64,000 nt of DNA from Metridium senile (Eukaryota > Cnidaria > Anthozoa > Actiniaria > Metridiidae): contig OX459100.1 of assembly GCA_949775045.1 (NCBI GenBank), positions 13,448,447-13,512,446 of the forward strand, given 5' to 3'. The notes under the pieces were generated by a model. The model was not told the origin of the DNA. It ran no database searches and saw only the letters and a list, made by a program, of their open reading frames with translations. The translations under genes were made by a program, and so were the position numbers. This document shows, one piece after another, positions 56,249 through 64,000 of this stretch (within the stretch, counting starts at the first letter, position 1; each line of letters starts with the position of its first letter).

Positions 56249-58363
56249 ATGACGAACAGAAAAGACATCGATATGGTTAATTCACCATCTAAGCTCACTA
56301 TCATTGCCTCACTAATGGCTGTGTTTTTGTGTTGTGGGGAGTTAGTGCGTATTGAATTGATGTTGCATGAGCAAAACACAAGACTGAACAAGATAGAGAC
56401 GAAAATGATCCCGTCAAACAACAACCACATAAATACTGCAGACATTGATGATGACGTTTATTCTAAACCAAATGAAGAAATTGTGCGGATCAAGTTGATG
56501 TTAAACGACCAAAACACACGACTGAGAAGGTTAGAGACCAAGATGTACTCGACAAACGGCAAACAAATGGACACTGCAGACATTGAAGTTCATGCTTCTT
56601 TAAAGCAAAACAAACATGGTCAGAATCGAAACACAATTCCCAAAACAACATCAAGATTGAAAAGGGCAGCTTCAGTCGGAACGAATAAGACACAAGAAAC
56701 GTTGAAAGAACAAATTGTAAGTAATTTTTTCAAGTTATTATCTGCGAGGAACTTGGTCCCAGTACCAGGACCGCCCGGTCCACCAGGACCGCGTGGTCCA
56801 AGAGGAAGACCAGGAAGGAGAGGAAAACGAGGACCACGTGGTTTCAAAGGTACTCTTGGTATAAACGGTGCACCTGGTCCCCAAGGTATGCCGGGACCAA
56901 AGGGTGATCCTGGTCCTTCTGTAGAAGCTCCGTCAGTAATCATTTCACCTCGTCGTTTGATAATCAATGAAAGCCAGTCTGCCTTCTTGTATTGTTCTGC
57001 AAGTGGTTATCCACGACCTGTCGTTGTGTGGAGTAAAGTAAATAGTTCCCTAGCAACAAACAGAACGAGAATTGACAGTAGTGGGAAACTTGAGGTAACG
57101 TCAGTCACGCCCAGTGACTCAGGAACCTATCAGTGTCACGCTTCCAATATTCTTGGTAAAGATCACAACAAGGCAACAATCGAGGTGAACTATCGTCCAC
57201 GACTGACTATGATGAAAGGACCAATCTACAGAAAGATAGGAAGTGACGTCACTTTACCAACATGTCACGTGACAGGACATCCTAGACCAAAGGTCACGTG
57301 GTCTAAGTCTATTGGTTCGTTACCAACCAATCGTAGTGTTATTAATGATGGACAGTTGACCTTGTTGAGATCAATGAAAGATGATTCTGGAATATATTTG
57401 TGTAAGGCTGAGAATCTTCTTGGTTCTGTTATCAAAGGAACATTTCTTATTGTTGTTGAGCTGCCAAGGTTTACCATCAAACCACGTCCATCATACATTG
57501 GGTTCACTGGCAAGAACGTTGTTATGGACTGCAGTGCTAAAGGAGACCCTCAACCAGTTATCAGCTGGAGAAAAGAAAATGGTGTTCTTCCTGCAGGCAG
57601 ACATGAAATAAGAAATGGTTCTTTGATTCTAAGAGGCCTGAGAACAATTGATTCAGGTGTGTTTGTGTGCATCGCTACAAGCGCTGGTGTTTTTGATACA
57701 GAAATGATGTACAACTTTATAGTAGACCCAAAACTGGACTGTTCAGAAATCTACAAAACTGGAGAGAGACGTAACGGTGTGTACAAAGTAAAACCTGACG
57801 ACCAAGGCGCCTTTCAAGTCTACTGTGACATGACAACTGACGGTGGGGGATGGACAGTATTCCAAAGAAGAAAAGACGGATCAGTTAACTTTTATCGAAA
57901 CTGGAAAGACTACAAAACAGGTTTTGGAGACCTGAATGGCGAGTTTTGGTTGGGCAATGACTACATTCATCGACTGACAGCAAGAACAGCATCGAGTTTG
58001 CGCGTGGATATAGGGGACTGGGATGGAACTAGGATCCATGCCAAATATGGTAGTTTTAGTGTTGGTGATGAGGCTGGCAAGTACAAACTTAGGGTAGGCT
58101 TGTATTCAGGTAATGCTGGTGATTCATTAACATATAATAACAACAGGACATTTAGTACAAAAGATAGAGATAATGATGGAAGTGGTTTTTATGACTGTGC
58201 TGTTCTATATACTGGTGCATGGTGGTATGGCGGTTGCACCCTTTCTAATCTAAATGGTAAATATTTAGGAAACATAGTGAGAGGAGGTGGAGTTGAGTGG
58301 TACGACTATAAAAATAGTCAATTGTCTTACAAAACCAGTGAAATGAAGCTACGACCACGGTGA
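56249..58363 (+). CDS. CniFL copy D: membrane collagen-Ig3-fibrinogen protein, intact
   Basis: A 704-residue single-exon protein with the same plan as copy B: basic N-terminus, anchor [14 protein letters not shown] (about 16-30), two EQNTRL/DQNTRL stalk repeats, a furin-like SRLKR site, 17 Gly-X-Y triplets (174-224), three Ig domains and a FReD from 497 to the end. Its stalk keeps a segment ([16 protein letters not shown]) that copy B has lost. The start at 56249 (AAAATGACG) corresponds to copies B and C. FReD core residues are conserved, but the pocket region is again different: [27 protein letters not shown]. The DRDND loop and four cysteines remain. A type II surface or shed lectin with a role in microbe or self recognition is the family-based inference. 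Confidence 0.92.
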   Translation: MTNRKDIDMVNSPSKLTIIASLMAVFLCCGELVRIELMLHEQNTRLNKIETKMIPSNNNHINTADIDDDVYSKPNEEIVRIKLMLNDQNTRLRRLETKMYSTNGKQMDTADIEVHASLKQNKHGQNRNTIPKTTSRLKRAASVGTNKTQETLKEQIVSNFFKLLSARNLVPVPGPPGPPGPRGPRGRPGRRGKRGPRGFKGTLGINGAPGPQGMPGPKGDPGPSVEAPSVIISPRRLIINESQSAFLYCSASGYPRPVVVWSKVNSSLATNRTRIDSSGKLEVTSVTPSDSGTYQCHASNILGKDHNKATIEVNYRPRLTMMKGPIYRKIGSDVTLPTCHVTGHPRPKVTWSKSIGSLPTNRSVINDGQLTLLRSMKDDSGIYLCKAENLLGSVIKGTFLIVVELPRFTIKPRPSYIGFTGKNVVMDCSAKGDPQPVISWRKENGVLPAGRHEIRNGSLILRGLRTIDSGVFVCIATSAGVFDTEMMYNFIVDPKLDCSEIYKTGERRNGVYKVKPDDQGAFQVYCDMTTDGGGWTVFQRRKDGSVNFYRNWKDYKTGFGDLNGEFWLGNDYIHRLTARTASSLRVDIGDWDGTRIHAKYGSFSVGDEAGKYKLRVGLYSGNAGDSLTYNNNRTFSTKDRDNDGSGFYDCAVLYTGAWWYGGCTLSNLNGKYLGNIVRGGGVEWYDYKNSQLSYKTSEMKLRPR

Positions 58364-60090
58364 TTCTAATAATTACTTTAGATTTGTTTTACATTGTCAT
58401 GGATTTTAGGGCGCTATTTTGTAATGCCATCAGTTACTGTAAAAGGCTACATAAAAACAGTGGTAGTTGTTCTTGTTAATGACGCGTTTTATCTTAATAC
58501 AGTCGTTATCAGGTCATTGTTTCGAACGAAACGTTTATTGCTAATGCATTTTTTTTACCCATACTCCGTTTCGGGCTAGTCACTTGATACACGTAATCGC
58601 GGGACTGCTCAGCGACTTTCTCAGTTAAAAGACTGAATATATTGGGTAACACAATACTTGAGATAGTTTTATATACTAAGATGGTGGTGTGTTTATTAAT
58701 ATATTTTCAACAATTTAAAATACAATTTTCAAATTTATTATACCTTACAAATAATCATCCAATCATATCTCCGTATTTGAGTCACATGGCTATCCATTAT
58801 TTTGGACAGCAACCTATTTGACTAGAACATTTTAATTGTTCGAGATACTTCGGAAAAATTATTTACTCGGTATAATAAAACTTATATAGGAATCATCCTC
58901 GCCCATTATGGCAGATATGTCTCGATTTCAATATTAGGCTCGACCTGCATGTAGCTAGTCTCGCCCAATTTTAAAATCTCGTCTTAAAAATTCTGCCATA
59001 TTGGGTGAGGATGAATCCAATAGGTGTATAATATGTATGAAGGAAAGAAATCCATGGTGCTAAGATTATTATACAAGCCAACTGTCCTGGTTTAACCGGT
59101 AGTCTAAAGATTTTAAACGTAATCTCCCGATTAAAGCAAGAAATATGAAGTAAAAGCATGATTTCTCACAGTTTATGAAAACAACGGTTGTTTCTCGTTT
59201 TTGAGGTTCTCCGTTTCTGAGGTGAGTTTAACCTCTCGCGGGACCTTTCTCTACCAATTGTTCAGATTCGAAACCGTACAAGCAGTTGACAAGTATACAT
59301 TATTAGGTGTCCCATTTATTTAATTTTTTGTTGAATATTTGAATGATATCATGATAAGATAGAGTGATGTCAATGAACTTTTGTATTACTGCAACTTATA
59401 GCAAACCTCAAAGATTGTACTTTCTGTGTTATTTTTGAATAAACAGTATATTGTTGTATTAATCAAACTATTTCATACTTCCATAATAGCGGAGGCTACG
59501 TTTTCCATTTTACCGGCGAGAGAAAAGTCTTTTCTCTCACCTGTGCGGTGAAAAAATAGCATCTATTGTCTAAAATAGCAGAGAATTGCATACTGGTCAA
59601 ACAAAATGTCCATTGTAATATAAAGGTGTTATAATATAAAGGTGTCGTTATGGTGAATTTATTAAAACAAATTCCCATAATGTGGACGCATGCATAATAT
59701 AGAGGTTATTTGAGATAACCAACTAAAATCGTTGTCGTAATCAAAGCAACAGTCTACACTCCGAAGCCTGCAAAGGATGTCGGTATTTCTTATCTTACAT
59801 GTTATCGATTTATTCATAGCGAATTTTGGTTATTCGTGTTTGTGTTATGTGACCATAACATGTTGTAATATTTAATGGTAGAGTATGAAACAATTATTCT
59901 ATTTTTATTATGTATAAACGACATCATTTGCAAGCTTTTGAGTGTGGACTAGAGCTTCTGCTGTGACAATGATGTTTATAAATAGGTGTATTAAATTATG
60001 AAAATGATGATGATTTTTGCGGTAAACTAAGCAATTTCATTTAACTGAAAAGCCTTCGGATGATTCCTGCGCGGTAGTTTCTTAGTAATA
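58364..60090. other. 3' flank of copy D and intergenic DNA
   Basis: AT-rich, with a short stretch near 58500 (GTCATTGTTTCG) resembling the flanks of copies A and C. No gene is supported. Confidence 0.5.
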
Positions 60091-60385
60091 TATACAATAT
60101 GAGCGGCCGATCTGTATCCGATATACAACGGCGAGTCGAAGACGAGCCGTTGTATATCGGATACAGATCGGACGCGAATATTGTATAAAACTTATGAAAG
60201 TCCAACGTTAGTTCTTTCATATTTTACTAAAATTGTCAAGATAAATGCAAATCTGGCCGAGAAAATTCAAGTTGAAACTTATGCAAATCAGGACGAAATC
60301 TGTATGAGATTTACAACCTCCGTCACGGACGTGAATTCTTTTGTCAATTGCTCATTAATTATTCATGAATTTTATAATGAAATTT
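60091..60385. mobile_element. Foldback element with palindrome (family copy 2)
   Basis: 60091-60187 is a palindrome with 42-bp arms (TATACAATATGAGCGGCCGA...) and a CGAAGACGAG loop. 60188-60385 matches the left flank of the hairpin at 36847-36946 in reverse orientation (CTGATTTGCATAAGTTT and TTCATGAATAATTAATGAG on the minus strand). Ends approximate. Confidence 0.7.
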
Positions 60386-61708
60386 ATAATAAGTAGCATA
60401 TTTCCCGGTAAAACACTCATGTCTATATTATAAATATTATTTTGTACCGCGATTATAAGATCATTATATGAGAATGAGAATGGTATACATACGCGATAAT
60501 TTAATTCTAATCCCATTGAAGATTTTTCTAAAACGCTTAATTTACCACGTAGATCATAATCATTTTCAATTATGATTTTATCAATAATTTACTGTGATAT
60601 TTTTTTGCCAGATTCTAAACAGCTGGCATTATAATTAGTATATTTTGTTTTATCCTACGTCATATAAAATACAGCCAATCAGAAAGCCGTTGTACATTCA
60701 GATGTATTTAACTGTCTCTTCCCATGAAACTTTGATGCAGGTTCTCTTTTTTTCATATGATTTTGGATAAAATAGTTATACAATGGTTTCTCGTATCATA
60801 CCGTGAATATCCCACTTGTCACTTTCGCCTAAAGGCTCGTGTTTATACTAGAAAATGTAAGAAAAAGTATTCCACGGTACGCCACTCGAAACCATTGTAT
60901 AACAAGTATATATATATATAAAAAAAACCTCTTAATATAAATCGGTTATATTGATGAATATTTTAATGTGATTATAAACATCTCAATTTGGACAATCAGC
61001 ATCAAAATAAGAATAAGCTCAGAGACAAACGTTTTGCAGAGTATCGCTAATAAACTTGGAAGTGTTTTTTGTTTGTGGAAATCGAGATTCCCCGAGGAAA
61101 CTCACACAACTTACTAACTTCGACATGTTCTTTACGAATATGAGGGTTTTGCGCTAATTAAATAAAAAAAGTCGCCCAGGTCTCCTGCGCATGCTTGTTT
61201 TGAAAATGGCTAATAAATCAAGCGCACATATTTGACGCTGATTGCTGGTGGTCCAAATTAAAACGTATAGAGAATTAACCATGAGTCATTGTCAGGAAAG
61301 CTTGGAACAGGCGGTCGTTGACTGTAAATAAGTTAATTTTTCTAACAAAAGGTAGTCGAGTGCCGGAAATTTGTAACATAGTAAAAAATGTTAGCTTTCC
61401 GAAGTGCTAAGACTCGAGACCTCAGGTGAGTTAAGTTACCATTTTTTACGGTGTTACAAACTTCATCTTATTACCTATCGCTTATATCAAACACCGACCC
61501 AGCCTAAACTAGTGTGCTCGCTAGTTTCCTTTTGCTTTTTCTAACAGTTTATTGTGATGTCTATCTACAACAGTTTGCAAAATTGTTGGCATATTTTGTA
61601 AGGCTAAACACAAATTTTAATCACTAAGGATCTTTATCCTTTGCATTAATAAACCGCTCTTGTTTAATGTTTGAAAAGGGTCAGCGGTATGGCTGCAGTG
61701 TTGGGCAA

Positions 61709-61880
61709 GAAGTTTGAAGTAATATTTCAAAAACGAGTACGAGTGTTTCATTAGGGTTTCTAAACACGATAAAACATTTGAAAGCACGAGGCCGTAGGCC
61801 GAGTGCTTTTATTGTTTTTGAGTGTTTGGAAACCCTAATGAAACACGAAGCACGAGCTTTTTGGAATTACTTCTCAGTCG
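61709..61880. mobile_element. Foldback MITE, GTGTTTCATTAGGGTTTC arms
   Basis: The arms (GAAGTAATATTTCAAAA, CGAGTGTTTCATTAGGGTTT) are inverted on the right (AACCCTAATGAAACACG, GGAATTACTTC). The loop reads CACGAGGCCGTAGGCCGAGT. Non-coding hairpin; no clear target duplication. Confidence 0.75.
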
Positions 61881-62037
61881 AATAAATAATTCATTATGCA
61901 GGAATGTGGCTAGTTCTTTAAAATATAATAGGTCACTCATTATGTTGCCTGGGATTATGAGAGTTCTTTTGAATTCCTCTCGTGCGGAATTTATTGGATT
62001 TCGAAATACTGTAGGGTTAAAAAGGAGTGTTACGGGG

Positions 62038-62097
62038 TTCTTACTTGAAGTTGTTCAAAAAGACATGTTCTTACTTGAAGTTGTTCAAAAAGACATG
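62038..62097 (+). repeat. 30-bp exact tandem duplication
   Basis: TTCTTACTTGAAGTTGTTCA plus AAAAGACATG is present twice head to tail without a mismatch. Confidence 0.85.
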
Positions 62098-62344
62098 TTT
62101 CTTTATGTTCAGTTGAGCAATATTTCAAATTGTAACTTGTAACTACCTACATAAGAAGGTTTTTTTTTTTCATTTTCTTTAGAGAATAATCCAAATTGTC
62201 ATTTCAATATAAGTTGTAACTTCAGTAGGGATCATTAAAGATGCGAATAAAGTTCATTTATGTGAGTACTTAACGGCAGTGTAATTTCTGATATAATATA
62301 TACAGAGTATTTGATGGCGTGGGAAATAAGACTATACTCTGCCA

Positions 62345-62470
62345 ACCAAATCACCAATAGCTCAGCTGGTATGAAGTGGGAATTCAACTCCAAGGGTTGA
62401 AGGTTCGAGACTCGGACACGCCAATAAAAAAGGGGGAAAAAATAATGTAAAAATAATAATAATGTAAATT
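62345..62470 (+). mobile_element. tRNA-like SINE fragment
   Basis: CAATAGCTCAGCTGGTATGA matches an A box and GGTTCGAGACTC a degraded B box about 45 bp later, followed by an A-rich tail (AATAAAAAAGGGGGAAAAAA). The acceptor arms do not pair, so it is a tRNA-derived retroposon or pseudogene rather than a tRNA gene. Confidence 0.5.
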
Positions 62471-62586
62471 AGGTAGAAAGGTCAGGTAAGATAGACTGAA
62501 AACATAAGGGAATAAAGGATAGTAAAATAGGTAGGTAACTAGGCAATACCAATTATTTTCAGATTTCCCACCACTATGTAGATTTA

Positions 62587-62620
62587 GAAATATTTTCATC
62601 ACTAGTGATGAAAATATTTC
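62587..62620. repeat. Perfect 34-bp palindrome
   Basis: GAAATATTTTCATCACT and its exact inverse form a loopless palindrome. CTCATGAATTATTAATGAG about 90 bp to the right resembles the outer part of the hairpin family at 36640 and 60385, so this may be a third, diverged member. Confidence 0.7.
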
Positions 62621-62837
62621 AAACACCGGTCAACCTATAATCGTGTTTCATCGGGGTTTCAAACCAATGCACGTGGTACAAATGGTATGCTCACATTGGT
62701 TGATTAGCTCATGAATTATTAATGAGTTTGAGAATGTGCTTTCATACATAATTAGTTTCGCACTGAAAACTTTCTCTGTTTTCTCAACAAATTTTGCAAA
62801 CTATTTCGTAAACCGCAATTAATAAAGCGTGTCTAAG

Positions 62838-63364
62838 TTACTTAGCGTATTGCGCAACAATACCATAAATACCCCCACCACTGACAGTAGTTCCCGTCGA
62901 ATCAGCTAGCTCTGCAGAAGAAACTGTTTCAAAGTAATATGAAACAGATTGAGAATTGTCTGGTAAAGTAGACCGAAACGGGCCCCCTACGTTTCCATAT
63001 TGATTGTTTAACTTCCTTAGTTGACCATTATCAACGCTCATTGTTAATTCAAGGATGTACCGTTCATTTGCATTGAGTCTGACAGGAGCATTGAAAGGAG
63101 GGCAGGTGACACGGTTTGGGGGGTTTTGGCCACAATGCCATATACCTGAGTTAGTACCTAAGTACGTACCAGTTATACCTTCCTTTCTGATTCTAATTGT
63201 TAGTGTACACTTGCTACTTTCCTTTGCCAAAGATGTTTCAGATATACAAATAGCATGAAGATCTAGATTCATATTCGAGTAAAATACTAGCTTGTCGTAT
63301 TTACCACTGGGGTAGGACCATGTATTACTGGTATATGTACATCCTCTATTAAAAACGCCGGGAC
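62838..63364 (-). CDS. Unrecognised protein, last exon
   Basis: 175 codons ending IYGIVAQYAK and TAA, after a good acceptor (ATTTTGTAG) in phase 1, so the gene continues to the right. The sequence has regular beta-strand character (YDKLVFYSNMNLDLHAICIS, KCTLTIRIRKEGITGTYL, RYILELTMSVDNGQL), five cysteines and many Asn/Gly/Ser turns. There is no membrane segment and no motif I can name. It looks like an extracellular or jelly-roll type domain; that is only an impression. The upstream intron contains a (CCACA)n run. Confidence 0.65.
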
Positions 63365-63427
63365 CTACAAAATAAAAAATAAAAAATAAATACATAATAT
63401 AGACCGATAGATAATACAGATACTTAA

Positions 63428-63467
63428 ACCACACCACACCACACCACACCACACCACACCACACCAT
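63428..63467. repeat. Pentanucleotide microsatellite (CCACA)n
   Basis: Eight near-perfect CCACA units directly in the intron upstream of the exon at 62838-63364. Confidence 0.95.
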
Positions 63468-63768
63468 CGTATATTAGTATATATAGTATATATACATAGT
63501 ATATTCTTTATGCTGCATTTATAAATGAGATACTTAGCTGATATTAAAATATGATTTATTAAAATTTGTCATCATTTAATGTGTAAGCACCAGGAATAAT
63601 GTCCATTTCATTGAAGTCTTCTTATATTATATTATAAGTCATTAGCCATTCTAGTAACGAATTCCAGAAGGTATTAACTTTTCTCAGTACACATTCAGTA
63701 AACAGGTGTTCAATGTATTCATCTTGATTGTCACAGAAGGAGCTATATAAAATATAGTTTTGCTATAC

Positions 63769-63915
63769 ACCGAATCGAAATATGGCGGCCAATTTGAATA
63801 ACAATTCTTTTTTGACTGCCCAGCCATGCATACGTGTGAAAACTCACTGTTTTCCAACGTAAACACGAGGCTAGAAAGTCAAGAAAAATAAGAGTACGCC
63901 ATATTTCGATTCGGT
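63769..63915. mobile_element. 147-bp MITE, ACCGAATCGAAATATGGCG ends
   Basis: Exact 19-bp terminal inverted repeats. Outer flanks CTATAC and CTATGT are similar but not identical, so a target duplication is uncertain. No gene; the remaining DNA to the window end is unremarkable. Confidence 0.75.
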
Positions 63916-64000
63916 CTATGTATGGCAACTACAAACTCGACTTGGAACAATTATTCGTAGCACTTGAACGGAACTGCGAAAAGGCCTATTTAAGTAATAG

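Overview
The window is eukaryotic and most likely comes from a cnidarian, probably an anthozoan. It is AT-rich and gene-sparse, full of small inverted-repeat transposons, and has animal-type introns. Its main gene family joins collagen, immunoglobulin and fibrinogen-related (FReD) domains in the order described for cnidarian ficolin-like proteins (CniFL). No rRNA gene, CRISPR array, operon or bacterial feature was seen. The assignment is inference from domain content; no database was searched.

CniFL units, all on the + strand: a FReD-only fragment (about 2.8-3.6 kb), an intact single-exon gene (13314-15410, 698 aa), a pseudogene (49904-53114) with a frameshift, a nonsense codon and a 1,073-bp transposon, and a second intact single-exon gene (56249-58363, 704 aa). 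The intact proteins have a short basic N-terminus, one membrane segment, a duplicated coiled-coil stalk, a collagen run, three Ig domains and a C-terminal FReD. Flanking DNA is also duplicated: 10.45-13.26 kb matches 45.78-49.85 kb, and a second kind of upstream block occurs at 7.46-10.41, 17.51-20.29 and 55.05-56.20 kb, only the last followed by a gene. This indicates an old array evolving by birth and death. The four FReDs are nearly identical except around the predicted ligand pocket.

Other genes, all partial or short: the last exon of a class IV (SIRT6/7-like) sirtuin (22935-24151, -), a two-exon C-CAP/CARP beta-helix protein (28939-33048, -), a three-exon small gene or recent pseudogene with a Cys-x-x-Cys motif (35280-36502, +), and the last exon of an unrecognised protein (62838-63364, -).

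Mobile DNA dominates the rest. There are three relics of Crypton-type tyrosine recombinases, a non-LTR reverse transcriptase relic with a destroyed catalytic site, and a second non-LTR endonuclease domain split in two by a 5,256-bp unclassified element. That element has an 8-bp target duplication, imperfect terminal inverted repeats, and about twelve copies of a roughly 190-bp unit built on a palindromic TTCGAT/ATTCGAA core. A 1,073-bp element with a 9-bp target duplication carries a RecQ-helicase-like fragment. A tRNA-Glu-derived SINE and many foldback MITEs are also present; several are dated by an empty site in the duplicated block. The strongest candidates for something new are the pocket-variable CniFL cluster and the 5.3-kb iteron-bearing transposon.
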